Shown: piece after piece, positions 37,541 through 47,325 of the stretch | How the letters are laid out: each line of letters starts with the position of its first letter | How positions within the stretch are numbered: the first letter of the stretch is position 1 | Assembly: GCA_016711435.1 (NCBI GenBank) | Contig: JADJSY010000032.1 | Location: forward strand, 1 to 64,000 | Direction: 5' to 3' | DNA from: Lewinellaceae bacterium | GTDB taxonomy: Bacteria; Bacteroidota; Bacteroidia; Chitinophagales; Saprospiraceae | Length of the DNA stretch: 64,000 nucleotides | Position numbers and translations under genes: made by a program | Notes under the pieces: model-generated | What the model was told of the DNA's origin: nothing | The model's input: only the letters and a program-made list of their open reading frames with translations | The model's database searches: none

Positions 37541-40453
37541 ATGACTATGTATCATCTGCTGCTGCGCCTCCTGTTCACACCATCGAAGTATCTTACAACC
37601 CTTTTTGTTGGTGTATTTTTTCTCCAAAGTACTCATGCACAGGGTTTTATCCGGTTTTACCCTGAATCCACGGAGGCTATTCAGTTGCGGGAAATACCGG
37701 GAGGCTACAACCTGGTCAACAGGGAGGCGCCTGGCATGTTCTGGACTTATTTCGAAACAGACATAGACGGCAGACAAAATGCGCCTCCGCAGCAATTTCC
37801 GACCAATTCGGGTGATTTTTACCTGCACCCGCTTCAAAACGGCGATTTTCTGGCAACAGATTACCAGTATGACGATACGGTAGTGGTAGTGCGCAGACAA
37901 GACCCTTCCGGCAGCCTGCTTTGGGAATACCATTTTTCGCTGGGCGAAAGCAATGAAGCCGTTGTAGATGCGGTAGGCGGGGTTCAAGTCCGCGAAAGCA
38001 ACAACGGCGATTTATACCTGAAGGGGCATTTTGAAGATGAATTCGACCTGACTATAGACGCCTTCGTATTTAAACTAAACGCGGAAGGCCAGTTTATATG
38101 GTCGGATACCATTAACTCTCCTGAATTTTTTCCCCAGTATGCTCCCTATATTGATGTCAACCCATTGGAAGACAATGGCGTATTGATTTTGTATGTAGCA
38201 TACAACAATACATCGACCCAACTGGATGATTACAACACCATTACCCGAAAGGATGCTTTTGGACAAGATCTGGCGGAATTTGAAGTGCCGTTCTTTTACT
38301 ACAGTTACGGACGTACCTACACAGGCGCACTGCCGGATGGCCGGATTTTCCAGTTTATAGCAGATCCGTTTCCAAACGGGCCGTATACCAACATCCGCCT
38401 GCGCACGTACGACAATAACGGAGCCGTGCTGACGGAGGCTAATATTACCAATCTATTTCAGTCTGCATTGGACGACGACCCGGCGCTCAGCGTTTCCTAT
38501 CCATTGCTGACCCAGGACGGCCATTTTGTATTACCCTTGTCTACTCAACAGACTGCACCCAAAAATATTATTGCTAAAATCACCCCGGAAGGCCAGGTTT
38601 TGTGGCAGCAGGAATTGTTACCCCTGTCCAATAAAAGCACCTTATTCCAGCAGGGCAAAGAATTTTCTGACGGAACGATCGGGTTTATCGGTCTCTGGTC
38701 GCCCATTACCGAGCCGGCCAACCGACTTATGTTTGTCAAATTAGGCCCGGATGGCAATATTTTCCCATATAACCTGACCGGGATTGCCGCCCGCGATGAA
38801 AACGAAAACTGCTTCGTGGATACTTTAGAGCCGGGCCTGCCGGGCTGGATTCTGGAAATCAACGCAGAACAGGAAACCTGGTTTACAACCACCGACCCGA
38901 ACGGCGAATACAATTTGCAGGCCGATACAGGGGTTTATAACCTTCACCTGACGGCGCCCGGGTATTTGTGGGAGGTTTGCGACAATCCGCAAACGGTCGA
39001 GATTCTTTTCAACCCGGATATTACGGATTACGTCCGTAATTTTTCAGTAGAAGCCCTGGCTGACTGCCCGTTTATGCAGGTGGATATTGCCAGTCCTTAC
39101 CTGCTGGCGGGCACTGACAATACTTATTTCGTACAATTCTGCAACCTCGGTACCAGCGCGGCAACGGATGTCGTGGTCAGTATAGAACCGAATCCCGTCC
39201 TGGAATTTGTATCGGCTTCGATTCCGCACTCTATCAGCAATGGCTTGCTTGAGTTTCACGTAGGCGAAGTAGCAGCAGGCGATTGCGGACATTTTTCCAT
39301 CCTGTTCTCGGCTGCCGACGACCCTGACCTGTACGGACAATCCGTCTGTGTGACCGCGCATATCCGGCCGGATTCCATCTGTCTGCCGGGATTCGGAGGC
39401 TGGTCGGGCGCTATCCTGGAGGCTCGCGGCATTTGCGATGGAGATAGTATCCGGTTTGAGCTGCGCAACATCGGACACGGAATCAGTACGCCCAGTCTTG
39501 AATATATCATTGCAGACGACCATGTTATCATGTATCAAGGCCAGTTGCCGGCGATCCAACCCAATGATGTACTGACGTTTTCCGCCGCTGCCACCGGCGC
39601 TTCCCGGCGCTTCAGCGCGGAGCAGGAACCACATGTGCCCGCAAGTGTGATGCCTTCCATCCAGGTGGAAGGATGCCCCACAGAAGGCGCTGAAAACAGC
39701 AAAGGTGTAGCGATACAGACGCCCAACCAGACAGGAAGCCCGTTCAGCGATACCGAGTGTCTGATTCTTTTCAACGGCGGCCAGGCGCCCACACTCAGCG
39801 CCGACCCCGTCGGCGTCACGTCTCAGCACCTGATTGAAGTCGCCACAGAAATAGAATACCTGATACAGTTTCAGGTCGAAAACCCTGTCCATCAGGTAGT
39901 TGTGGTGGATACGGTTCCTGCCTACCTCGATCTGAGCACTTTTGCAGCAGGCCCTTCCAGCCACCCGTACACCTGGAATATCGGGTCGGACGGCGCTTTG
40001 TACTTTTATCTGCAAGACGCCGAAAACGGCTTGCAGGAAGGATTCGTACAGTTTGCCATCAAGCCAAAATCTGCCACACCCGAGGGTACGGTCATTACCA
40101 ATCAGGCTGCGCTTTATTTCGATCAATTGGAGCCGGAACTGACCAATACGGTATTTCACACCATCGGGACAGATACGGTCAGTGCGACCCTTTCACCAGT
40201 CATTCACCCGATTGAGACGCTGCGTATTTGGCCCAATCCGGCCTCGGAATACACCCTTGTAACCCTGCCGTTTGTTCCGAAAGCCGGGAGTGTTTTGCTG
40301 CTTCGCAATGCCCTGGGTCAACTCCTCCGGGAAACCCCTGTTTCGACAACTGTCGTTCGTATTTTCCGGGGCAATTTGCCCGCCGGTTTGTACTGGCTGG
40401 AATGCCGGGAAAAGGGGAAGTTGGTGGGTACAGGGAAAGTGGTCTGGAAATAG
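37541..40453 (+). CDS. Large T9SS-exported adhesin-like protein
   Basis: Secreted surface protein of 970 aa with a signal peptide (ending STHAQG). The N-terminal half has kelch/WD-like repetitive beta-strand sequence. A SdrB-like module follows (GIAARDENENCFVDTLEPGL, about residues 415-495), then repeated beta domains, then a DUF-like region with PSSHPYTWNI and NQAALYFDQLEPELTNTVFHTIG shared with the gene at 42159. It ends in a type A sorting domain (WPNPASEYTLVTLP ... GLYWLECREKG). The start could also be ATG 37547. It is divergent from unknown helical protein 1. The role may be adhesion, but no ligand can be inferred. Confidence 0.85.
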   Translation: MTMYHLLLRLLFTPSKYLTTLFVGVFFLQSTHAQGFIRFYPESTEAIQLREIPGGYNLVNREAPGMFWTYFETDIDGRQNAPPQQFPTNSGDFYLHPLQNGDFLATDYQYDDTVVVVRRQDPSGSLLWEYHFSLGESNEAVVDAVGGVQVRESNNGDLYLKGHFEDEFDLTIDAFVFKLNAEGQFIWSDTINSPEFFPQYAPYIDVNPLEDNGVLILYVAYNNTSTQLDDYNTITRKDAFGQDLAEFEVPFFYYSYGRTYTGALPDGRIFQFIADPFPNGPYTNIRLRTYDNNGAVLTEANITNLFQSALDDDPALSVSYPLLTQDGHFVLPLSTQQTAPKNIIAKITPEGQVLWQQELLPLSNKSTLFQQGKEFSDGTIGFIGLWSPITEPANRLMFVKLGPDGNIFPYNLTGIAARDENENCFVDTLEPGLPGWILEINAEQETWFTTTDPNGEYNLQADTGVYNLHLTAPGYLWEVCDNPQTVEILFNPDITDYVRNFSVEALADCPFMQVDIASPYLLAGTDNTYFVQFCNLGTSAATDVVVSIEPNPVLEFVSASIPHSISNGLLEFHVGEVAAGDCGHFSILFSAADDPDLYGQSVCVTAHIRPDSICLPGFGGWSGAILEARGICDGDSIRFELRNIGHGISTPSLEYIIADDHVIMYQGQLPAIQPNDVLTFSAAATGASRRFSAEQEPHVPASVMPSIQVEGCPTEGAENSKGVAIQTPNQTGSPFSDTECLILFNGGQAPTLSADPVGVTSQHLIEVATEIEYLIQFQVENPVHQVVVVDTVPAYLDLSTFAAGPSSHPYTWNIGSDGALYFYLQDAENGLQEGFVQFAIKPKSATPEGTVITNQAALYFDQLEPELTNTVFHTIGTDTVSATLSPVIHPIETLRIWPNPASEYTLVTLPFVPKAGSVLLLRNALGQLLRETPVSTTVVRIFRGNLPAGLYWLECREKGKLVGTGKVVWK

Positions 40454-40454
40454 T

Positions 40455-40590
40455 GGTGTATGGTGTTTGGTGGTGTTTGGTGTTTCGGGCGCTTCGCCTT
40501 TGGCACCCGAGGATAACTTCGCTTCAACTACGCTCGGATGCCAAAGGCGAAGCGCCCGAAACACCAAACACCAAACACCAAACACGACTA
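40455..40590. repeat. Heptamer hairpin element, TTTGGTG type
   Basis: GGTGTTT units start directly after the T9SS gene stop codon, and CCAAACAC units end in the stop codon of the convergent helical protein gene. The core is GCGCTTCGCCTTTGGCA with its exact complement, giving a nearly perfect stem of about 50 bp. Confidence 0.93.
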
Positions 40591-41988
40591 TTTCAATTGT
40601 TCCAGCAGCCATTCCTTTTCCGCCACCGCTTTGGTCGCTTCGATTTCCTGGCGCAGGGTTGTCTTGATATTTTTATCGAATAGATTGACTTCCAACAACT
40701 TCTGTGTAAAATGTACGGTATTCATATAATTTTCGCGGTGGTAGCCCATCACCTTTTTTCGGCGGATAAAAGAACGGATGGCCTGCAGGTGCGAAGCCAG
40801 CAAGTCGAATTCCTGTAGTTCGTAAAAGATTTTCAGTTGCAGTATTTTGGCCGCCAGGTTCAGCAGCAGGTCTTTGTATTCGGCTTTTTGCAGCAGTTGC
40901 AGCGCTTTGCCTAAGTTGCGGCGGTGGTATTCCAGCCTGGCCAGGTTGAAACTGAATAAACCTTCCCGGTGCTCTTCTTTCAGCAGGGGCCGGTATTCGT
41001 GGATCAGCGATTCCACCCATTCCAGTTCGTGCATCACCAGGCCGATGGTAGCGGCATTCTGGTAGGTGTAGCGCGAAATAGCGCCGTCGCTGAGGAAGTA
41101 TTTCCGGTTCAGGCCTTCTTTGTACAATTCAAATTGTTCCGGCAAATAGGCCTGGTTACCGGCATTATATTGCCGGATGCAAAAGTTGATCGCCAAAATG
41201 TACAGGTCGCGCAATTCCTCGGCTGGAAACTGCTCGCCGCACAGTGTCAGCAATTGCCTGAACTGTCGAAAATGAGCACTTTCCGCCGGCTGAACAAGCG
41301 CCTGGTAACAGTGGTAATAAATGGCAACCGCCGGAATTTCCAGCGCGCCTGTTTGCTCGGCATGGGCCAGCGCAGCTTCCAGCAGACCGAATTGATAGGT
41401 AGCGTTACTTACGTTCTGGTGCGACAGCATCACACAGGCCTGCCAGAGTTTGCGGGCCAGGAAGGCGTGGTCTAACTGATCGGACAACTCCTGCAAATCC
41501 TGCTGATTTACCTGTTGCGTATCCACCTGAAATCTGTGTTTTTCCAGCAATATCTGGTATTTTTCTTCCAGGAAATCCGCGTTGCGCAAAGGCGATTGCT
41601 GTTGTAAGGCGCCCGCTTCGGCACAGGCCTTTTCGGACTGATCAGGCAAATTGCGCAGCCGGAAAACTGCGGCCAATTCTTTGCGATAGACCACCTGGTT
41701 CTCCAGAAAAGATTGTAAAACAAGGTATTGTCCGCTCAGTTGGTATAAAAAACTCATGGCCATTCGGATACGATGGTCATCATAGGCAGTTTTGCCAAAA
41801 ATCTGACGGAAGGCCGCTGCTTTATCCGATACCAAACGCTCGCTTTTCAACGAAACGGACAACCAGTCCAGCAGGGCCGGCACTTCGCTGCGCTGGTTGA
41901 AAAAGGGCGTGCGGACAAACTTTTTTAAGCCCTGTAGTTCCGATTTGGAAAAAGTGCGCAGTAATTTGAGCAAACGGGTGTTTTCCAT
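40588..41988 (-). CDS. Helical protein of unknown function, paralogue 2
   Basis: A 466-aa all-helical protein, paralogue of 35630-37027 over its full length; start ATG 41988 aligns with the start of paralogue 1, so the longer frame to 42024 was not used. The shared landmarks are LKKFVRTPFFNQRSEVPALLDWL at the N-terminus and GYHRENYMNTVHFTQKLL ... EKEWLLEQLK at the C-terminus. It lacks a signal peptide. As with paralogue 1, it is divergent from a T9SS-exported gene, so the pair was probably duplicated as a unit. Confidence 0.85.
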   Translation of the reverse strand: MENTRLLKLLRTFSKSELQGLKKFVRTPFFNQRSEVPALLDWLSVSLKSERLVSDKAAAFRQIFGKTAYDDHRIRMAMSFLYQLSGQYLVLQSFLENQVVYRKELAAVFRLRNLPDQSEKACAEAGALQQQSPLRNADFLEEKYQILLEKHRFQVDTQQVNQQDLQELSDQLDHAFLARKLWQACVMLSHQNVSNATYQFGLLEAALAHAEQTGALEIPAVAIYYHCYQALVQPAESAHFRQFRQLLTLCGEQFPAEELRDLYILAINFCIRQYNAGNQAYLPEQFELYKEGLNRKYFLSDGAISRYTYQNAATIGLVMHELEWVESLIHEYRPLLKEEHREGLFSFNLARLEYHRRNLGKALQLLQKAEYKDLLLNLAAKILQLKIFYELQEFDLLASHLQAIRSFIRRKKVMGYHRENYMNTVHFTQKLLEVNLFDKNIKTTLRQEIEATKAVAEKEWLLEQLK

Positions 41989-42025
41989 TTTAAAAAACGG
42001 TAGACAAAAATTAATTTTAATCACA

Positions 42026-42036
42026 TTGATTATCAG
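42026..42036. promoter_or_regulatory. TTGATTATCAG, near copy of palindrome
   Basis: One mismatch to the recurrent TTGATWATCAA palindrome, located in the divergent promoter region. Confidence 0.35.
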
Positions 42037-42090
42037 TATTTTAAAGCAATTATTATTCCAATAATCTGTTACAAATTTTAAAATTTGTAC

Positions 42091-42121
42091 TTGAACGGGA
42101 GCAGGCTACCGGCCACTTTTG
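42091..42121 (+). promoter_or_regulatory. Promoter of the second T9SS adhesin-like gene
   Basis: TTG (42091-42093), a 20-nt spacer and CACTTTTG (42114-42121), one mismatch from TAnnTTTG. The start codon is 38 nt further on. Confidence 0.5.
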
Positions 42122-42158
42122 CACTGTTCAAATTGTCATCAACCAAAAACATGATCTC

Positions 42159-44504
42159 ATGCGTATAAATTTCCGTACAAGTCCCAATCCTAAAAACCTG
42201 TTGCTATATTGCCTGTTGCTACTGGGCGCAGCGCTGAATGCCCAGGCTGTTATTTCCGGACGGATTACCTTTCCGGATGGCGTTACGCCCTTCGAGGGTG
42301 TTTCCGTTTCCATGACGGGCAGTTCCAATGACGTTACAGTGACCGACGCCAACGGCCAATATTCGTTTTCTGCCGCCCCTGGCGGTTCCTATGCAATCCG
42401 GCCACTCGTTACCGCCAATCACCTGAACGGCGTTACCACATTCGACATCGTCCAAGTGTTCCGCCATCTGTCCGGACAAGAACTACTGGATAGCCCATAT
42501 AAGCGCATTGCAGCGGATGCGGATGATTCTTATTCGATTACGGCGCAGGACACCTTGGTAATGGGCCAATTGATCTTAGGCATCATTACTACGTTCCCCG
42601 GCATCGAATCTTGCCGTTTTATACCTGCGAGTCACGTCTTCCCCGATCCGGCCAACCCGTTCCCTTATCCGACCTCCATCACTGTAAACAACCTGAGTGG
42701 AAACCAGACCAACGCCGATTTTATCGGGGTGAAAGTGGGCGACATCAACTATACGGCAATCACTGTGGGAGGTGCGTTGGGAGAACCCTCCAATTTCAAC
42801 CGCATCATGGGCAAAGCCCTGCTGGATGACAATTCAAACTGTGCGCACGATCCGTCCGAAACACCTTTGGCCGATTGGATGGTGGTAGCTTCCGGCCCGG
42901 CGGGCGAATTTGTAACCAATACGAAAATCGACGGCTCTTACAGCATTCCCCTGCCGGAAGGCGATTATACTGTCGCCCTGATCAGACCGAACGGTTTGTG
43001 GAGCGTTTGTACGCCACCACAATTCGTACAGGTTGGCCTGGCCGACACCATTACCGTTCCGCTTTCCGGACAGGTCAATAAATTGTGCCCACGCATGGAA
43101 GTTGATTTGTCGACAAGTTTGCTGCGTCGTTGTTTCCCCAACTATTACAGTTTGCAATACTGCAACAAAGGCACCATCCCCGTTGAAAATGCTTACGTGG
43201 AATTGGATCTGGATCCATTCCTGGCGTTGCAGTCGAGTTCCGTACCCTGGTCGACACAGTCGGGCAATACCTACACGTTTCCGGTTGGCAACGTCGATCC
43301 CGGGCAATGCGGCGCCATTTAACTACTGGTTTTGGTCAGTTGCGACGCCGAACTGGGCCGAACCCATTGCAGCACCGCACATGTTTTCCCCGACACGGCT
43401 TGCGGCCCTGTGAACAGTCTTTGGGATGGCGCCAACCTGCGGGTCAGCGGCGCCTGCAATGGCAACGAGGTGGAATTTACCATCACAAATGAGGGAGAAA
43501 ATATGACGCAAACGGCTTCGTATGTCATCATCGAAGACATTATGATTCAAATGGAGGGCGCTTCCATTCAATTGGATCATGGCAGTTCCGAAACTTTTAC
43601 GGTGCCGGCCAACGGTTCCACCTGGCGTCTTGAAATTGATCAAACAGCCTATCACCCGCTGAGCCTCAAGGCCAGTGCTGCCGTGGAAGGCTGTGGCACG
43701 AACCCTTCCGGCGTCATTAGCCAGGGTTTCGTAACCCTTTTTCCGCAAGATGATGCAGCATTTTATGAAGATGTGGACTGTATTGAAAATATTGGATCGT
43801 ATGACCCGAATGACAAACAGGGATTCCCACGGGGCGTCGGGGCGGAACACTTTATTCCCAAGGGGAAGAAATCGAATACCTGATCCGCTTCCAGAACACG
43901 GGTACCGATACTGCCTTTACGGTTATGATTATGGATACTATTTCCACCCTCTTTGATATAACTTCATTGCGGCCCGGCGCTTCGAGCCACCCCTATACTT
44001 TCAATCTGTTGGGACAAGGTGTTGCGCAATTTGTGTTCTCGAATATTATGCTGCCCGACAGCAATGTGAACGAAGTGGCTTCCCACGGTTTCGTCAAGTT
44101 GACCATAGCGCCCAAAAACCGGCCTGCCCGACAACACCCAACTGGAAAACCAGGCCGGCATTTATTTCGACTTCAATGAGCCTGTGATCACCAACCGTAC
44201 GCTGCACACCATCGGCGAACTGTACCTGGAAGTATCCCGTGTGCAAAACCTGCAATCGGATGTATCGCTCAAGGTTTTCCCGAATCCGGCACATACAGAA
44301 GCGACTTTCCAACTGCAATCGCCGCGATCGCTGGACGGTACCCTGCTCCTGTACGATCTGCAAGGCCGCGAGGTAAAACGTATTCCATTCTCGAACAACA
44401 CCTTCAAAATGAATGTCTCCAACCTGCCGGGCGGGCATTATTTCTTCCGCCTGGAATCCGGGGGGCACGGCTTGAGTTCGGGTAAATTAAGCATAGAAAA
44501 ATAA
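42159..44504 (+). CDS. T9SS adhesin-like protein with dockerin-like module, disrupted
   Basis: Secreted protein of about 780 aa when joined. It has a signal peptide (ending ALNAQA), a carboxypeptidase-regulatory-like domain (ISGRITFPDGVTPFEGVSV), a dockerin-like segment (TTFDIVQVFRHLSGQELL ... DSYSITAQDTLVMGQLIL), a SdrB-like module, and the YDPNDKQ/EEIEYLIRFQNTGTDTAF domain with ASSHPYTFNL. It ends in a type A sorting domain (KVFPNPAHTEATF ... LPGGHYFFRLESG). Three disruptions occur: an in-frame TAA at 43320-43322 (CAA would encode Gln), a missing G at 43862-43865, and an extra A at 44114-44118. Several errors or an early pseudogene are both possible. Confidence 0.8.
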
Positions 44505-44676
44505 GTCCGAAGTCCGTTGCAAGTCCGAAGTCATCAGTGCGAAGTGCGAAGTCCGTAGAGTGCGCCGTTTGGGACAGTGTGGAGCCTTAAATGGCAGCGC
44601 TGTTGTGGGGGGTTTGGCAAACCCAAGTGTGGAACGGCACTCTACGGACTTCGCCACTTCGCACGGAACGACTTTC
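44504..44676. repeat. Heptamer hairpin element, GTCCGAA type
   Basis: AAGTCCG/AAGTGCG units start in the stop codon of the T9SS gene. The complement (CGGACTTCGCCACTTCGC) lies at 44644-44667, with a long core that contains CACTCTACGG and its complement. Confidence 0.8.
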
Positions 44677-44680
44677 ATGG

Positions 44681-44712
44681 AAAAAGGGCCTACGCCTTGA
44701 GAGCAGGCCCTT
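44681..44712 (-). terminator. Terminator after tRNA-Leu
   Basis: On the minus strand AAGGGCCT pairs with AGGCCCTT and is followed by a T-run. It lies 9 bp past the tRNA 3' end. Confidence 0.8.
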
Positions 44713-44720
44713 ATCATTGG

Positions 44721-44804
44721 TACCCGGGATGGGACTCGAACCCGTACGACCTCAACGGTCACAGGATTTTAAGTCCTGCGTGTCTACCATTCCACCACCC
44801 GGGC
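44721..44804 (-). tRNA. tRNA-Leu (anticodon TAA)
   Basis: An 84-nt cloverleaf with acceptor GCCCGGG/CCCGGGT, anticodon arm CAGGACTTAAAATCCTG (anticodon TAA), a long class II variable arm and the T-loop TTCGAGT. The CCA end is not encoded. Confidence 0.95.
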
Positions 44805-44831
44805 GGGTAGCACAAATGTAATAGCTCTAAA

Positions 44832-44859
44832 TCAAAAAACCCTGCCGATGGCAAGGTTT
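44832..44859 (-). terminator. Terminator after tRNA-Gly
   Basis: On the minus strand the stem AAACCTTGCC/GGCAGGGTTT closes a 3-nt loop, followed by T residues, between the two tRNA genes. This suggests separate transcription or processing. Confidence 0.7.
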
Positions 44860-44864
44860 CTTTG

Positions 44865-44937
<73 letters not shown>

Positions 44938-45068
44938 ATTTACTATCCAGAACCGTTGTTCTGTCGTTTAGCGGCGGCAAAGATAACAGCAGTCCTTTTA
45001 CATAGACAACAGTTTTTTGAAATATTTTAAAAAAACTTTTCAACCCCTTGACTATCAGTGCGAAAAAC

Positions 45069-47123
45069 TTACTCCGACTTTCTTTTGAAGAAAAAATAGG
45101 TTTCCAATTGCGCCCGTACGGGAATATCGGTATTGCTGCGGCGGTAGATGTTCTGGTCGTTGCGGTCGATAATACGCGCTTTTACGTTGTCGTTGAGTTG
45201 CAGGTCTATCAGGGTTCTGATTTCTTTTTTCAATTCCGGGGCATAAACCGGGAAGGTGGTTTCGATGCGGTAACTCAGGTTGCGTTCCATCCAGTCGGCG
45301 CTGCTGAGAAACATTCGTTCATCTCCGCCATTGTGAAAAATCAGCACCCGGGCGTGTTCGAGGAAGCGGTCGACGATACTGATGACTTCGATGTTGTCGC
45401 TGAGGCCTTTGATGCCGGGAACGAGGCAACAGATGCCGCGCACAATGATCTTTATTTTTACGCCTGCCTGCGAGGCTTCGTATAGTTTGGCGATAATGTC
45501 CTTGTCCTCTATACTGTTGATTTTCAGGATAATACTTGCCGGTTTCCTGCGTTTGGCAGCGGCAATTTCATTGTCGATCAGCAGGTAAAATGCCGGGCGC
45601 AGGTTAAATTTGCCAACCAGCAGGTGTTCAAATTCCTTGGAAGGCGGTTTGATATTTTCCAGGAAAGAAAACACCTGGCTTACTTCGCCCGTCAGGCGTT
45701 TGTCGCAGGTAAAAAGGCTGAAATCGGAGTAGATTTTGGCTGTTTCCTCGTGAAAATTCCCGGTGGATAAGTAGGAGTAGAGCTGCGGCTCGCCCCCTTC
45801 GAGGCGCCGCACCAAAGCCAGTTTGGAATGCACTTTTACACCCGGAAAGGAGTAATGCACCCGCACGCCTGCTTTTTCTAATTTTTCTCCCCATTCGAGG
45901 TTGGCCGCTTCATCGAAACGGGCTTTTATTTCCACAAAAACCGACACCTGTTTGCCTTCCTTCACGGCATTCATCAGTGCGTGCATGATCCGGCTGTACT
46001 TGGCTACCCGGTACTGAATCACCTTGATATGCGTGACCGCCGGATCCTTTGCTGCGCATTCAAAAAAGTTGATCACCGACTCATACGACTGATAAGGCAC
46101 ATGCAACATCTGATCCTTTTCGCGAATGATCTTGAAAGGGTCTGCCGCTTCATGTAAAAGCGGGTGCGGCAGTGGCGGCAGGGGTTTGTTTCGCAGGTGC
46201 GTCATCCCGAAATCCGGAAATTTGAAGAAGTCGAAATTATTGTGGTAGCGCCCTTCGGGCAACACGTCGTTTTTGCGAATTTCAAAGGTATCGCGGAGGT
46301 AAGTGAGCAGGTGCTCGGGCATTTCGCGGTCGTACACGAAACGGCTGGGTGGGCCGACCTGGCGTTTTTGCAGACTCGATTTTATCTTTTGCACCAAGTC
46401 GCCTGAATATTCGTCGTCGATGTATAATTCCGCATCGCGGGTCAGTTTGATGGAATAGGTGTCCTGGATGTCAAAACCGGGAAATAACCAGGAAACCGAG
46501 TGGCGCACCACATCGTCCAGCAGGATGACGTCGAAGCGATTGGGGCCGGAAGGCAGCGCCACAAAACGCGGCAACTGGTCGGAAGGAATTTTCACCAAAG
46601 CGTATTCACTCTCTGAAAGCGGGCGTTTTTTAGGGCGCAGGTGTACGGCTAAGTACAGGTTCGCATTGGCGAGAAAGGGGCGGATGCGGTGTTTGACCAG
46701 CAATACCGGCATGACGAAAGGCAGCAGTTTTTCATGGAAATAATTTTCTACAAACTGGCGCTGCTCTTCATTCAAATCTAATCTCCGCAGGATATGGATA
46801 TGCTGCCTGCGCAACTCCGGGACGATTTGTTGCTGAAAAATTTCAGAAAATTCTTCCTGGTGGCGGTTCACGATCCGGTGAATATCCTTGAGCAATTCAC
46901 TGGGATCAAAGTCGAGCTGTGCTTTTGTTTTTTTACCCACCTTCTTCAAATTGCGAATACTGGCTACCCGGATCCTGAAGAACTCATCGAGGTTGGACGA
47001 ATAGATGGCCAGGAACTTCAGTCGCTCAAGCAACGGAACGGCAGGGTCTTTGGCTTCCTGTAATACGCGGTAATTGAACGAAAGCCAGGAAATATCGCGG
47101 TAGGTAAGTGGCAGGGAGGACAT
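45069..47123 (-). CDS. ppk1: Polyphosphate kinase 1
   Basis: Reversibly makes inorganic polyphosphate from the gamma-phosphate of ATP. The 684-aa product has all four Ppk1 domains: N-terminal RDISWLSFNYRVLQEA and SSNLDEFFRIRV, the middle domain, the first C-terminal domain with the phosphorylated His in KVHSK (His432), and the second with VDRFLEHARV (His590). It stands alone between tRNA genes and mnmD. Polyphosphate storage would fit an activated-sludge or aquatic life style, but that is inference. Confidence 0.96.
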   Translation of the reverse strand: MSSLPLTYRDISWLSFNYRVLQEAKDPAVPLLERLKFLAIYSSNLDEFFRIRVASIRNLKKVGKKTKAQLDFDPSELLKDIHRIVNRHQEEFSEIFQQQIVPELRRQHIHILRRLDLNEEQRQFVENYFHEKLLPFVMPVLLVKHRIRPFLANANLYLAVHLRPKKRPLSESEYALVKIPSDQLPRFVALPSGPNRFDVILLDDVVRHSVSWLFPGFDIQDTYSIKLTRDAELYIDDEYSGDLVQKIKSSLQKRQVGPPSRFVYDREMPEHLLTYLRDTFEIRKNDVLPEGRYHNNFDFFKFPDFGMTHLRNKPLPPLPHPLLHEAADPFKIIREKDQMLHVPYQSYESVINFFECAAKDPAVTHIKVIQYRVAKYSRIMHALMNAVKEGKQVSVFVEIKARFDEAANLEWGEKLEKAGVRVHYSFPGVKVHSKLALVRRLEGGEPQLYSYLSTGNFHEETAKIYSDFSLFTCDKRLTGEVSQVFSFLENIKPPSKEFEHLLVGKFNLRPAFYLLIDNEIAAAKRRKPASIILKINSIEDKDIIAKLYEASQAGVKIKIIVRGICCLVPGIKGLSDNIEVISIVDRFLEHARVLIFHNGGDERMFLSSADWMERNLSYRIETTFPVYAPELKKEIRTLIDLQLNDNVKARIIDRNDQNIYRRSNTDIPVRAQLETYFFFKRKSE

Positions 47124-47325
47124 CGTGAATGTTGTGTTTCGTGTATAGTGTTTGGTGTTTGGGGGTGCTTCGCCTTTGGCCGTGTTTCATTTTTGGTGTT
47201 TGGTATTTCGTGTGTGGTGGGCTCCGCTTTTGGTCGGGAATGGTGTCACGCTTTTTGGCTCAAACTAAACACAGTTGCCAAAAAAGCTTCCCAAACACCA
47301 AACACCATACACGAAACACCACTCA
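47124..47325. repeat. Heptamer hairpin element, TTTGGTG type
   Basis: GTGTTTCG/GTTTGGTG units (47130-47170, 47190-47215) and CCAAACAC/ACGAAACACC units (47290-47325) fill the gap from the ppk1 start to the mnmD stop. The core includes GCTTCGCCTTTGGC. Confidence 0.88.

Noticed and set aside
39044..40159. Long minus-strand frame opposite the T9SS gene (371 codons)
   Set aside because: Antisense shadow of a well-supported gene with signal peptide and sorting domain; its own translation lacks domain features.
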